The notes beneath the pieces are model-generated. The model did no database searches. It was not told the origin of the DNA and saw nothing but the letters and a program-made list of their open reading frames with translations. Of a stretch of DNA of 62,036 nt, positions 8,107 to 17,321 are shown piece by piece; positions within the stretch are counted from its first letter, which is position 1; every line of letters begins with the position of its first letter. Source of the stretch: Fusobacterium sp. (GTDB lineage Bacteria > Fusobacteriota > Fusobacteriia > Fusobacteriales > Fusobacteriaceae); NCBI RefSeq assembly GCF_019012925.1, contig NZ_JAGIRL010000054.1, forward strand, positions 1 through 62,036, written 5' to 3'. The position numbers and the translations under genes were made by a program.

Positions 8107-9291
8107 CTATTTTAATTTAGAAATAGCATTAAAAATATTATTTAAAGCTTGTTCGAGAATTGCTCTAGGACAGGCAAAATTTAATCTGATATAACCACTT
8201 CCCTCTTCTCCAAACCAAGTACCATAATCTATAGCAATTTTAGCTTTTTCTTCAAAGAACTCTAACATATCCTCATCTTTTAAAATTTTCGAAAAATCTA
8301 TCCAAGCAAGATATGTACCTTCAGGTAGATGATAGTTGATCTCGGGAAGTTTTTCTTCTAGGAATATTTTTATAAAATGTCTATTGGAATCTAAGTATTC
8401 AATAACCTGTTCTAACCATTCTTCACCGTAAAGATACCCAGCTTTTACCCCTTCTATTCCAAATGAGTTTGGAGTTTCCATTCTAATATTACTCAAATAA
8501 CTCTGGAATTTATCTTTTAAATCTTTGTTTGGGATAAAGATTAAAGAAGTTTGTGTTCCAGCAATGTTAAATGTTTTAGTAGGAGCTGTACAGATAAAAA
8601 GTTTATTAAAGAATTTTTTATCTAAATTTAAAAATGATGTAAAGGTAGATTCTTTAAAAATCAAATCTGAATGTATCTCATCTGAGATAATGAAAACATT
8701 GTGTTTTAGACAGATGTTAGCAATTTTTTCCAATTCCTCTTTTTTCCAAACTCTTCCAACAGGATTGTGAGGATTACAAAGAATAAAAAGCTTAATATTA
8801 TTATCTACAATTTTCTTCTCAAAATCTTCAAAATTCATAGTATAATAACCAGCATTGTCAACTAATGGATTTAAAATAATATTTCTTCCACACCCTTCTG
8901 GAATAAGTTTAAAAGGTGGATAGACAGGAGTTTGAATAAGAATATTATCTCCAGAATTAGTAAAGTTTTGAATAATGAGGCTGATAGCTGGAACAACTCC
9001 ATTAGTATAAACAATCCAATCTTTTTCAACTGAGCAGTTTTTTCTTCTTCTATTCCATTGAATAATAGAGTTATAATACTCTTCATCAGGAAGTGTATAT
9101 CCTAAAACACCATGATCAATAACTTTTCTCATTGAATCTAATATAGGTTCAGCTACTCTAAAATCCATATCTGCAACCCAAAGAGGAAGTAGATCTGTAT
9201 GTCCATTAAAAATAGTTTGATATAGTTTTGGATTCCATTTTTTAGAATTAGTTGTTTTTCTGTCAATTATCTCATCAAAATTATATTTCAT
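8107..9291 (-). CDS. PLP-dependent MalY/PatB-family aminotransferase (probable cystathionine beta-lyase)
   Basis: A 394-residue fold-type I PLP enzyme. NPHNPVGR (173-180), SDEIH (203-207) and the Schiff-base lysine Lys239 in APTKTF are all present, and the N-terminal LPLWVADMDF is typical of the MalY/PatB class. These enzymes cleave C-S bonds of cystathionine or cysteine to give pyruvate, ammonia and a thiol or hydrogen sulfide, a hallmark activity of fusobacteria. The ATG follows a GGAGGT site. Monocistronic, between a bidirectional terminator and the divergent sirtuin gene. Exact substrate cannot be read. Confidence 0.9.
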   Translation of the reverse strand: MKYNFDEIIDRKTTNSKKWNPKLYQTIFNGHTDLLPLWVADMDFRVAEPILDSMRKVIDHGVLGYTLPDEEYYNSIIQWNRRRKNCSVEKDWIVYTNGVVPAISLIIQNFTNSGDNILIQTPVYPPFKLIPEGCGRNIILNPLVDNAGYYTMNFEDFEKKIVDNNIKLFILCNPHNPVGRVWKKEELEKIANICLKHNVFIISDEIHSDLIFKESTFTSFLNLDKKFFNKLFICTAPTKTFNIAGTQTSLIFIPNKDLKDKFQSYLSNIRMETPNSFGIEGVKAGYLYGEEWLEQVIEYLDSNRHFIKIFLEEKLPEINYHLPEGTYLAWIDFSKILKDEDMLEFFEEKAKIAIDYGTWFGEEGSGYIRLNFACPRAILEQALNNIFNAISKLK

Positions 9292-9357
9292 AAAATTACC
9301 TCCAAGTATGTGTCTAATGAGATTGTAACATATTTTTATAAGAAAAAATAGAATAAG

Positions 9358-9387
9358 TTAGAAATAAAAATAAAAATGTAGTATAAT
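9358..9387 (+). promoter_or_regulatory. Probable promoter for the sirtuin gene
   Basis: TATAAT at 9382-9387, with a weak TTAGAA 18 bases upstream, 28 bases before the ATG. Confidence 0.45.
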
Positions 9388-9415
9388 AGTGATACAGAGA
9401 GAATAGGAGGTTTTT

Positions 9416-10123
9416 ATGGGCGAGATAAAACAACTTGTTGAGATTATAAAGAATAGTAATTATATAGTTGTGTTTACAGGAGCAGGGGCGTCTACAGACT
9501 CAGGTTTAGCAGACTTCAGAGGAAAAGATGGTTTGTATAAACAGAGAGATTTTATGGGCTTTGAGCCTGAAACTATTTTAAGTCATGATTTCTTTTTTTC
9601 TCATAGAGATATTTTTGATAGATATTTAGAAGAGAAATTATCAATTAATAATATAAAGCCTAATATGGGGCATAAAGTTTTAGCAGAGCTAGAAAAACTT
9701 GGAAAGGTAAAAAGTGTAATTACACAAAATATTGATGATTTACATCAAGAGGCAGGTAGTAAAAATGTTTTGGAGTTACATGGTACATTAAAAAAATGGT
9801 ATTGTATAAAATGTAACAAAAGAGATACAAAACCTTTTATTTGTGAGTGTGGTGGAATTGTAAGACCAGATGTGACTCTTTATGGAGAGATGTTAGACGA
9901 AGAGGTTACAAAATTAGCTATAAAAGAGATAAAAAAGGCTGATACACTTATTATAGTTGGAACAAGTTTGACTGTATATCCAGCAGCTTATTATGTTGAG
10001 TATTTTAATGGTAAAAACTTGGTAATTTTAAATGAAACACCAACTTCACAAGATGATAAAGCAAATTTAGTAATAAGAGAGAAATTTGCAAAGGTAATGG
10101 AAGAGGTATATAAAAACTTTTAA
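9416..10123 (+). CDS. NAD-dependent protein deacylase, Sir2 family
   Basis: A 235-residue sirtuin. The NAD-binding GAGAST is at residues 22-27, TQNIDDLH at 103-110 and the catalytic His122 in LHGT. A zinc ribbon uses Cys130, Cys133, Cys143 and Cys145. It removes acyl groups from lysine side chains using NAD. AGGAGG precedes the ATG. A META lipoprotein and an HD hydrolase follow on the same strand with gaps of 24 and 18 bases, suggesting a loose operon without clear functional link. Confidence 0.95.
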   Translation: MGEIKQLVEIIKNSNYIVVFTGAGASTDSGLADFRGKDGLYKQRDFMGFEPETILSHDFFFSHRDIFDRYLEEKLSINNIKPNMGHKVLAELEKLGKVKSVITQNIDDLHQEAGSKNVLELHGTLKKWYCIKCNKRDTKPFICECGGIVRPDVTLYGEMLDEEVTKLAIKEIKKADTLIIVGTSLTVYPAAYYVEYFNGKNLVILNETPTSQDDKANLVIREKFAKVMEEVYKNF

Positions 10124-10147
10124 ATAAATAAAAAAGGGGAGTTAGTT

Positions 10148-10555
10148 ATGAAAAAAGCAATAATTTTATTATCAATGATTGTTTTAGTAGGTGCTTGTAC
10201 AAATATACAGCCACAAGGACCAGTACAAGTAGATAGTGTTAAGGAGATAGTTGAAAAAGAGTATGAATTGGTAAATCTATTTCCAGGTCAAGGTTTAACT
10301 GTTGGTTTTGATGAAGAGGGAAGAATATTTGGATATTCAGGTTTAAATAGATTTTTTGGTAAGGTTGAAATAAGTAATGGAAATATAGTTGTTACTGATT
10401 TAGCTTCTACAAGAATGGGTGGACCAAAAGAAGATTTAATTAGAGAAGATCAATACTTATCACTATTAAAAGGAATGAAAAAAATAGAGCAAGAAAATGG
10501 TCAATTAGTTTTAACAAATGAAAAAGAAGAGAAGCTTATATTTAAAAAAAGATAG
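10148..10555 (+). CDS. META-domain lipoprotein (HslJ-like)
   Basis: A 135-residue secreted lipoprotein: a short hydrophobic signal ends in LVGAC with the lipidated cysteine at Cys17, followed by a META-type domain (residues about 35-133), recognised from GRIFGYSGLNRFFG and DLASTRMGGP. In Escherichia coli HslJ has this fold and affects novobiocin resistance, but the molecular role is unknown. The ribosome site is GGGGAG. Anchored in a membrane facing the periplasm. Confidence 0.87.
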   Translation: MKKAIILLSMIVLVGACTNIQPQGPVQVDSVKEIVEKEYELVNLFPGQGLTVGFDEEGRIFGYSGLNRFFGKVEISNGNIVVTDLASTRMGGPKEDLIREDQYLSLLKGMKKIEQENGQLVLTNEKEEKLIFKKR

Positions 10556-10573
10556 AGTATTAGAGAGGAAGTT

Positions 10574-11170
10574 ATGAAAAGATTACAAGATCAGATAAAG
10601 TTTTTAATGGAAATTGATAAAGTAAAGGGAATATTAAGACAATCAGTTATTCTTGGAGATGTAAATAGAAGAGAAAATGATGCTGAACACAGTTGGCATA
10701 TGGCTCTTTGTGCTATAACATTAAAAGAGTATGTGGAATTTGAGAATATAAACTTAGAAAAAGTTTTAAAAATGATATTATTACATGATATAGTTGAAGT
10801 ATATAGTGATGATACTCCAGCCTTTAGTCATTATGATAAAGAAGAGAAATTTCAAAAAGAGTTGGTTGCAGCTCAAAAAATATTTGGATTACTTCCAGAA
10901 AACCAAGATAAAGAGTATTTTAAATTGTGGTTAGAGTTTGAAAATATGGAATCTGATGATTCAAAATTTGCCAATATTTTTGACAGATTTCAAGGATTTA
11001 TACAGAACTTATCCTCTGATGGGCATACTTGGAAAAAATGGAGTGTTACAGAAGAGATGGTAGTAAAGAGATTAGAGCCTATAATCAAATATGCACCTAA
11101 GTTATACAATGGATTTGTTCGTGTTGAGATAGACAAGTATATTGAAAGAGGTATAATCAAAACATGTTAA
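10574..11170 (+). CDS. HD-domain phosphohydrolase (YfbR/5'-nucleotidase-like)
   Basis: A 198-residue HD hydrolase. Metal ligands appear as AEHSWH (residues 37-42) and HD at 71-72, with an Asp near residues 80 and 137. Such enzymes dephosphorylate nucleoside monophosphates or related small molecules. AGAGAGG precedes the ATG. It belongs to the sirtuin transcript. The physiological substrate cannot be assigned. Confidence 0.85.
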   Translation: MKRLQDQIKFLMEIDKVKGILRQSVILGDVNRRENDAEHSWHMALCAITLKEYVEFENINLEKVLKMILLHDIVEVYSDDTPAFSHYDKEEKFQKELVAAQKIFGLLPENQDKEYFKLWLEFENMESDDSKFANIFDRFQGFIQNLSSDGHTWKKWSVTEEMVVKRLEPIIKYAPKLYNGFVRVEIDKYIERGIIKTC

Positions 11171-11254
11171 AAATCTATGAAAAACTATCATAGAAACATA
11201 ATAGAGTTGGTGGATTGTTTTAAGAAAAATTAAGGGGTTTTTTGGAGGAATTTT

Positions 11255-11950
11255 ATGGGATTATTTTCTGTATTTAATAAAAAATATATTGAAAAAGAGG
11301 AAAAATTAAACAAGAAAATAGCAGAGCTTGAAGAAGTTATATCAAGAAAAGATAAAGAGATTTCAGATTTGATAAATGAGTTAGATAGATTAAATCAAAG
11401 TACAAACAATGTGATGAATAATAAGCAACTTGAGTTGATAGAAAAAAATATAAAAGAGGCTAGAGAGGAAAACAGTAGATTAAAGGGTGTAATAGAAAAG
11501 TATAATTTATCATCTAGAAAAGAAAAGTATTATTATAAAGTAGATGTTGAAAAATTTTATTCAGCCTCTAAGTATAAAGAAGTTGTGATAGCTTTAACAA
11601 ATACTGGAATTACTTATATTCAAGAGATGGACTTGGAGACCTTTGATAATTTACCAAAAGATATAAAAAATTTAGAAGAAGCAAGAATAAAGTTTCAAAA
11701 ATTCATAGGAAAAGATTTTATTGAATGGGAGATAGTAACTTATTTGAATAAGGGAGAGAGATTATCTAAGTTTTATAGCAAAAGTAGAAAGCTTATGAAT
11801 ATTTTCAATGAGAGTGATATGGAGTTTATGGAAGATATAATCACTTTTGATTTTAAAAGATTAAGTGAATGTGGATTTAAAGATGAGCAAATAGATGAGT
11901 TTGTAAGTAAAAGAGATGAATATTATAGAGAGAGAAGAGTAATAATATAG
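11255..11950 (+). CDS. Coiled-coil protein of unknown function
   Basis: A 231-residue protein not recognised. Residues about 10-75 are a heptad-rich coiled coil; the rest is a mixed alpha/beta region (for example VALTNTGITYIQE near 116) ending in a basic tail. No signal peptide or membrane segment. TTTGGAGG is the ribosome site. The coaBC gene starts 12 bases after its stop, so the two are co-transcribed. A soluble structural or adaptor role is possible. Confidence 0.75.
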   Translation: MGLFSVFNKKYIEKEEKLNKKIAELEEVISRKDKEISDLINELDRLNQSTNNVMNNKQLELIEKNIKEAREENSRLKGVIEKYNLSSRKEKYYYKVDVEKFYSASKYKEVVIALTNTGITYIQEMDLETFDNLPKDIKNLEEARIKFQKFIGKDFIEWEIVTYLNKGERLSKFYSKSRKLMNIFNESDMEFMEDIITFDFKRLSECGFKDEQIDEFVSKRDEYYRERRVII

Positions 11951-11962
11951 AAGGAGCAGATT

Positions 11963-13132
11963 ATGAAAAATATTCTTGTAGGAGTTACAGGAGGGATAGC
12001 AGCTTATAAGTCAGCAAATGTAGTGTCAAAACTTAAGAAAAAAGGTTATAATGTAAAAGTTATTATGACAGAGAATGCGACAAAAATAATAGCACCATTG
12101 ACTTTAGAAACATTATCAAGAAATAGAGTATATGTAGATATGTGGGATAAAAATCCACATTTTGAAGTTGAGCATATTTCACTAGCTGACTGGGCAGATT
12201 TAATATTAGTAGTTCCAGCTACTTATAACATTGTTGGAAAAGTAGCTAATGGAATAGCAGATGATATGCTATCTACAGTTATTTCAGCTTGTAAAAAACC
12301 TGTGTATTTTGCTTTAGCTATGAATGTAAATATGTATGAGAACCCTATTTTAAGAGAAAACAGAGAAAAATTAAAAAAATATGGATATAAATTTATTGAA
12401 GCAGATGAAGGTTTTTTAGCTTGTAATGTAAATGCCAAAGGAAGACTAAAAGACGAAGATGAGATAGTGGAGATTGTAGAGAGAGAGAATAAAGATGTTG
12501 AAAAGAGATTGCTAAATAAAAAAGTTTTAATTACAGCTGGAAGAACAGAAGAAGCAATAGATCCAATAAGATATCTCTCTAATAGATCAAGTGGACAGAT
12601 GGGATATTCTTTGGCAGAAGCTGCAGCAAAAATGGGTGCTGAAGTAATATTAGTTTCAGGTCCTACAAATTTGGATAAGCCAGCTGGACTAAGAGAGTTT
12701 ATCCAAGTAAGAAGTGCTCAAGAGATGTATGAAGTTTGTATGGAGAAATTTGAAAAAGTGGATATAGCAATAGCTTGTGCTGCTGTAGCTGATTATAGGC
12801 CAAAGACATACTCAACTGAAAAAATAAAAAAGCAAGATGGAGATTTAACAATAGTCTTAGAGAGAAATCCAGATATTCTTTTAGAAATGGGAAAAAGAAA
12901 AAAAGATCAATACTTAGTAGGATTTGCAGCGGAAACACAGAACTTAATAGAAAATGCATTAGGAAAATATAGAAGAAAAAATTTAAATATGATTATAGCT
13001 AATGATGCTAGTAATATGCAAAAAACTACAAATAAAGTATATATAGTTAAGGGAGAGAATAGCATAGTAGAAGTTTCTGAAAAGGAGAAAAATGAATTAG
13101 CTTATGATATATTAGCAGAGATAAAGTTATAA
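11963..13132 (+). CDS. coaBC: Bifunctional phosphopantothenoylcysteine decarboxylase / synthetase
   Basis: A 389-residue two-domain enzyme of coenzyme A synthesis. CoaC (about 1-180) has the flavin-binding GGIAAYK (10-16), active-site His71, the motif AMNVNMYENP (119-128) and catalytic Cys154. CoaB (about 185-389) begins at KKVLITAGRTEE and has SNRSSGQMG for nucleotide binding. It joins cysteine to 4-phosphopantothenate and decarboxylates the product to 4-phosphopantetheine. AAGGAG precedes the ATG. Confidence 0.96.
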   Translation: MKNILVGVTGGIAAYKSANVVSKLKKKGYNVKVIMTENATKIIAPLTLETLSRNRVYVDMWDKNPHFEVEHISLADWADLILVVPATYNIVGKVANGIADDMLSTVISACKKPVYFALAMNVNMYENPILRENREKLKKYGYKFIEADEGFLACNVNAKGRLKDEDEIVEIVERENKDVEKRLLNKKVLITAGRTEEAIDPIRYLSNRSSGQMGYSLAEAAAKMGAEVILVSGPTNLDKPAGLREFIQVRSAQEMYEVCMEKFEKVDIAIACAAVADYRPKTYSTEKIKKQDGDLTIVLERNPDILLEMGKRKKDQYLVGFAAETQNLIENALGKYRRKNLNMIIANDASNMQKTTNKVYIVKGENSIVEVSEKEKNELAYDILAEIKL

Positions 13133-13137
13133 AACTA

Positions 13138-13166
13138 TTGCTTTCATACCAAATTTATGTTAAAAT
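13138..13166 (+). promoter_or_regulatory. Possible promoter for the AbrB-ParA gene
   Basis: TTGCTT and TAAAAT lie 17 bases apart just after coaBC. The predicted start point lies upstream of the hairpin at 13183, so that hairpin would fall in the leader of the next gene. The match is moderate. Confidence 0.45.
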
Positions 13167-13182
13167 AGGATATACTACAATG

Positions 13183-13214
13183 AACTAAGTCGCATGTATG
13201 CGACTTAGTTTTTT
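13183..13214 (+). terminator. Strong hairpin with T run (coaBC terminator or leader attenuator)
   Basis: A perfect inverted repeat AACTAAGTCGCAT / ATGCGACTTAGTT is followed by a run of T. It ends 14 bases before the next gene's start codon, so the ribosome site GGAGGAG lies directly behind it. It can end coaBC transcription and, if the promoter at 13138 is real, also attenuate the downstream pair. Confidence 0.85.
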
Positions 13215-13228
13215 ATGGAGGAGAAGAG

Positions 13229-14320
13229 ATGAAAAAGAAAGTAGGACTATTTTATAAAAAGAACGGTAGTTTTAACAATGCAGTTTTAACTATAGATAAA
13301 AATATAATAGATGCTTTAGGAATAAGTAAAGAAGAGAATAAAGTTGTATTTTCAATGGAAAATGGAATAATAACTTTAACAAAGGGAGAGGCTCAAGAGG
13401 AAAAAGAGAGTAAGGATATTCATGGGGATATTGTAGAATATAGAAAAACTATTGGTATTAATTTTAGTAAGGTATATAAGGATAAGGATTATTATGTGGC
13501 AAAGTTAAATATACCTTTTGGAATAGTTGATACTTTAAAGATAACAAAAGAAAATAATGAAGTAAATATAACTATTGAGAAGGATAGGGTTATAATAGAT
13601 AGAGAAGAGAGACTGGGGAAAGTATACACATTAAAAGTTAATAAGGGTGGAATTGGAAAAACATTTTTAACAGTGCAGATAGCTCATGGTTTAACAATGA
13701 AAGGGAGTAAAGTAATGATACTTACATCTGACTCTCAAAATAACATTATTGATTTTACTATTCCAGAAGAAAAACAAGAAAGTTTAGAGATGAAAAAAGG
13801 TTTGAGAAGTTGGGTTATGACTGGTAAGGGGGATAAGATAAGATTAAGAAAGAATTTAGATTTTATTCCATTGGAAAGTTCAGTTTTTACAGAGAGATTT
13901 TTAGAGAAATTGCCAATTTTTATTGAACATTTAAAAAGAGAGTATGACTACATATTGATAGATAGTATTCCAACAATGAAAATAGATACAGAGTTTGTAA
14001 AATGTTCAGATAAAATTATAATACCAGCTTTTTGTGATATTCCAACTTTGAAGGGAATAATAAATGTAATTGAAGAAGCTGGAGTAGATAAGATACATGC
14101 TATTTTAGTAAATTTACATAGAGCAACAATGACACAAAAAAATATATTAGAGAAATTAAAAAGTATAATTGAAGAAACAGATATTATCTTCCCTGAACCT
14201 ATAAAGGAGATAGCTTTAATTGAGAGTTTGGTAAAAAAAGGAAAAACTGTTTGGGAGAGCAAGGCAAAAAGCATATATGATGCACAAGAAAGTTTACTAG
14301 ATATTGTAATGGAGATGTAG
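13229..14320 (+). CDS. ParA/MinD-type ATPase with two N-terminal AbrB-like domains
   Basis: A 363-residue protein. Two swapped-hairpin (AbrB-like) units occupy about residues 14-52 and 86-124; each has the pattern of a beta-strand, a short helix (IDALGISKEENK, VDTLKITKENN) and a closing strand. A deviant Walker A KGGIGKT follows at 139-145 with the signature lysine Lys139, then a Walker B-like YILIDSIP in the mid C-terminal part. AbrB domains bind DNA and ParA ATPases move or position cargo, so a DNA-bound partition or positioning ATPase is inferred. The next gene is translationally linked (13-base gap). This domain order is unusual; ordinary ParA proteins carry a winged helix or none. Confidence 0.8.
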   Translation: MKKKVGLFYKKNGSFNNAVLTIDKNIIDALGISKEENKVVFSMENGIITLTKGEAQEEKESKDIHGDIVEYRKTIGINFSKVYKDKDYYVAKLNIPFGIVDTLKITKENNEVNITIEKDRVIIDREERLGKVYTLKVNKGGIGKTFLTVQIAHGLTMKGSKVMILTSDSQNNIIDFTIPEEKQESLEMKKGLRSWVMTGKGDKIRLRKNLDFIPLESSVFTERFLEKLPIFIEHLKREYDYILIDSIPTMKIDTEFVKCSDKIIIPAFCDIPTLKGIINVIEEAGVDKIHAILVNLHRATMTQKNILEKLKSIIEETDIIFPEPIKEIALIESLVKKGKTVWESKAKSIYDAQESLLDIVMEM

Positions 14321-14333
14321 TATAGGAGGAAAA

Positions 14334-15038
14334 ATGAGTACAGCTGAAGAAAGATTTCAGGCAATGATGGCAAAAAGAATAAAAAATAAAAAAGATGAGG
14401 ATAAAACTACAAAACTAGAAAAAAAAGAGATACAGATAAAAAGTTTAGAAGAGATATTTCCAATAGATAATAATGTATTTTTAGGACTAACAACTGATTT
14501 AGATTTAATTGAGTATTTAAAGAAGAAATCGTTAGAAATGTTAAAAATTCAGGGGAATAATGTAATTCTATTGGGAAAAAATTTGACTGAAGTTTTTCAA
14601 GAGTTAGGAAGAAAAGGAAGCCCAGAGGGGTTATATATAAAATATTTAGAGTTAAATGGGTATAAAAAAGATACTGCATTGAGATTGAGAAAAAGATATG
14701 AGTTATTTAATAACACAGATTCAAAAATTGTGAAAGAGATAATTAGTGTATTACCAATTAGAAGCATGGAGTTACTATATAAAAAGCAGGACAAAATACT
14801 AAAAAAATTGGAAGAGAACGACCAAGTACTAACATATAAAAAGATGTTAGATATAATAAATGACAATAATGAGTTAATTGAGATCAAAGAAAAAAATGAG
14901 AAGATGATATATAATTACAGTGTTGAGAAGATAGATGATTTATATCAAAAAATTAATGACAGATATAATGAATTAGATAATAAAAGTAAAGAGAAGATAG
15001 ATAAATTATTATTTGAGATAGAAAAAATATTAAAATAA
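14334..15038 (+). CDS. DUF3102/ParB-like partner of the ParA ATPase
   Basis: A 234-residue basic/acidic mixed protein. Residues about 75-125 (NVILLGKNLTEVFQELG, then YKKDTALRLRKRYELF) resemble the DUF3102 helix-turn-helix seen in ParB-like and plasmid proteins. The N-terminal 30 residues are lysine-rich, a feature that often stimulates ParA ATPases, and the C-terminal third is a coiled coil suited to dimerisation. AGGAGG precedes the ATG, 13 bases after the ParA gene. The inferred role is the DNA-binding or cargo adaptor of the pair. Family assignment is tentative. Confidence 0.62.
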   Translation: MSTAEERFQAMMAKRIKNKKDEDKTTKLEKKEIQIKSLEEIFPIDNNVFLGLTTDLDLIEYLKKKSLEMLKIQGNNVILLGKNLTEVFQELGRKGSPEGLYIKYLELNGYKKDTALRLRKRYELFNNTDSKIVKEIISVLPIRSMELLYKKQDKILKKLEENDQVLTYKKMLDIINDNNELIEIKEKNEKMIYNYSVEKIDDLYQKINDRYNELDNKSKEKIDKLLFEIEKILK

Positions 15039-15053
15039 TATTAGGAGTAGACT

Positions 15054-17321
15054 ATGTATAAGATCTTAAAAAAGAAGTGGTTGAGTGAAAATATTTGTTA
15101 TATGGATATAGAAGCTAAAGAGTTGGCATATGGAGCAAAGCCTGGGCAATTTTTAATTGTGAAAACAGATGAGTATGGAGAAAGAATACCACTGACAATA
15201 TGTGATTATGATAAGGAAGTAGGAAGTGTTACCATTGTTTTTCAAGTAGTTGGAGATGAAACAAAAAAAATGTCTGACTACAATGAAGGGGATTATTTTC
15301 AAGATGTTGTGGGACCACTAGGACAACCAAGTGAATTTTTAGATAAAGAATTAACTGAATTGAAGGAGAAAAAGTATATATTTATAGCAGGGGGAGTAGG
15401 AACAGCACCAATCTATCCTCAAGTAAAGTGGTTTAATAAGAAAGGAATATCAGTAGATGTAATAATAGGGGCTAGAACAAAGGAGCTAATAATATTAGAA
15501 GAAGAGTTAAAAAAATTAGCTAATGTATATATTTGTACAGATGATGGAAGTTATGGGGTACAAGGAAATGTTACTCAATTATTAGAAAAGTTAATAGCTG
15601 AAGAAAAGAAAAAATACGATCAAGCAGTTGTAATAGGTCCTATGATAATGATGAAGTTTACCTCTATGAAGTGTAGGGAGTATAATTTACCAAATACAGT
15701 AAGCTTAAATCCATTAATGGTAGATGGGACAGGAATGTGTGGTGCTTGTAGAGTTACTATAGATAATAGAGTTAAATTTGCTTGTGTTGATGGACCAGAA
15801 TTTGATGGAGATAAGGTTGATTATGATGAAGCTATTAGAAGACAAAAAATGTATAAAACAGAAGAGGGCAGAGAGATATTAAAGATAGAGGATGGAGAAA
15901 CACATCATAATGATTCTTGCCCTATACATTTAGAATTAGATGAAATAAAGGGTAGAGTTCCTGTTAGAGAACAAAAACCAGAGATAAGAAATAAAAATTT
16001 TGATGAAGTTTGTTTAGGATATAGTATAGACGAAGCCCAAAAAGAAGCTGAGAGATGTTTGAATTGTAAAAATCCACTATGTGTTAAGGGGTGCCCAGTT
16101 TCAATTGATATACCTAATTTTATTCAAAAAATAAAAAATAGGGATATTGAAGGAGCGAGTGAACTTATAGGAAAATATTCAAATTTACCAGCTATATGTG
16201 GAAGAGTTTGTCCTCAAGAAACTCAATGTGAAGGAAAGTGTATACTAGGAATCAAAGGTGAAGCAGTAGCAATAGGTAAATTAGAAAGATTTGTTGGAGA
16301 TTGGGCTATAAAAAATAAAACCGTTATAAAAAGAGAGAAAATGTCAGAGCAAAAAGTAGCTGTAATTGGAAGTGGACCAGCAGGACTTACAGTGGCAGGT
16401 GACTTAGCAAAATTGGGATATAGTGTTACTGTTTTTGAAGCACTACACAAATTAGGTGGAGTATTGAGTTATGGAATACCAGCTTTTAGATTACCAAAAG
16501 AGGATATAGTAGATAAGGAGATAGAAAAACTTAAAGATTTAGGAGTAGAGTTTTATACAGATGTTTTTATAGGAAGAACATTTACAGTAGATGAACTATT
16601 GGAAAGAAAAGGTTATTCAGCAGTATTTATTGGAAGCGGAGCTGGATTACCTAGATTTATGAATATTCCTGGAGAAAATTATAATGGAGTAATATCAGCA
16701 AATGAATTTTTAACAAGAGTGAATTTGATGAAAGCTAATAAAAAAGAGTATGCTACTCCAATAAAAATAGGGAAAAAAGTATTTGTAGTTGGTGGTGGAA
16801 ATGTTGCTATGGACGCAGCTAGAACAGCTAAGAGATTAGGTGCAGATGTAACTATACTCTATAGAAGAGGAGAAGAGGAGTTACCAGCTAGAAAAGAAGA
16901 GGTACATCATGCAAAAGAAGAGGGAATAAAATTTAACTTTTTAGTTAATCCAATAGAGATAGTTGGAGATGAAAATGGTTGGGTAAAAGAGGTTAAATGT
17001 GTAAGAATGAGATTAGGAGAGCTAGATGAAAGTGGAAGAGCAAAGTTTTCTGTAATAGAAAATAGTGAATTCACTTTGGAAGGTGAGACAGTAATAATGT
17101 CTTTAGGAACTACTCCCAATCCATTAATAGGAAATACTACAAAAGATTTAGAGTTAAATAAGTGGGGATGTATCTTAGCTCAAGATAATGCTATTACTTC
17201 AAGGGAAGGAATATTTGCAGGAGGAGATGTAGTAACAGGAGCAGCCACAGTTATATTAGCTATGGAAGCTGGAAAAAAAGCTGCAATTGAGATTGATAAA
17301 TACTTAAAAATGAAAAAATAG
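15054..17321 (+). CDS. Fused NfnAB-type NAD(P)H:ferredoxin transhydrogenase / glutamate synthase-like flavoprotein
   Basis: A 755-residue fusion. The N-terminal part (about 1-280) is a PyrK/NfnA-like ferredoxin-reductase module with FAD and NAD sites and a [2Fe-2S] loop containing CGAC and a later Cys. The C-terminal part (about 285-755) is an NfnB/GltD-like module with a CxxCxxxxC cluster region (CLNCKNPLCVKGCP), a dinucleotide site GSGPAGL and a second GGGNVAMD. NfnAB normally consists of two subunits and couples NADH, NADPH and ferredoxin by flavin bifurcation; fusion in one chain is known in related bacteria. NADPH-dependent sulfur reductase (SudAB) is an alternative. The stop codon abuts the thiamine promoter. 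Confidence 0.85.
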   Translation: MYKILKKKWLSENICYMDIEAKELAYGAKPGQFLIVKTDEYGERIPLTICDYDKEVGSVTIVFQVVGDETKKMSDYNEGDYFQDVVGPLGQPSEFLDKELTELKEKKYIFIAGGVGTAPIYPQVKWFNKKGISVDVIIGARTKELIILEEELKKLANVYICTDDGSYGVQGNVTQLLEKLIAEEKKKYDQAVVIGPMIMMKFTSMKCREYNLPNTVSLNPLMVDGTGMCGACRVTIDNRVKFACVDGPEFDGDKVDYDEAIRRQKMYKTEEGREILKIEDGETHHNDSCPIHLELDEIKGRVPVREQKPEIRNKNFDEVCLGYSIDEAQKEAERCLNCKNPLCVKGCPVSIDIPNFIQKIKNRDIEGASELIGKYSNLPAICGRVCPQETQCEGKCILGIKGEAVAIGKLERFVGDWAIKNKTVIKREKMSEQKVAVIGSGPAGLTVAGDLAKLGYSVTVFEALHKLGGVLSYGIPAFRLPKEDIVDKEIEKLKDLGVEFYTDVFIGRTFTVDELLERKGYSAVFIGSGAGLPRFMNIPGENYNGVISANEFLTRVNLMKANKKEYATPIKIGKKVFVVGGGNVAMDAARTAKRLGADVTILYRRGEEELPARKEEVHHAKEEGIKFNFLVNPIEIVGDENGWVKEVKCVRMRLGELDESGRAKFSVIENSEFTLEGETVIMSLGTTPNPLIGNTTKDLELNKWGCILAQDNAITSREGIFAGGDVVTGAATVILAMEAGKKAAIEIDKYLKMKK

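Noticed and set aside
13948..14373. Long minus-strand frame across the ParA-like gene
   Set aside because: Overlaps two convincing plus-strand genes and lacks a start signal; composition is typical of antisense AT-rich shadow.
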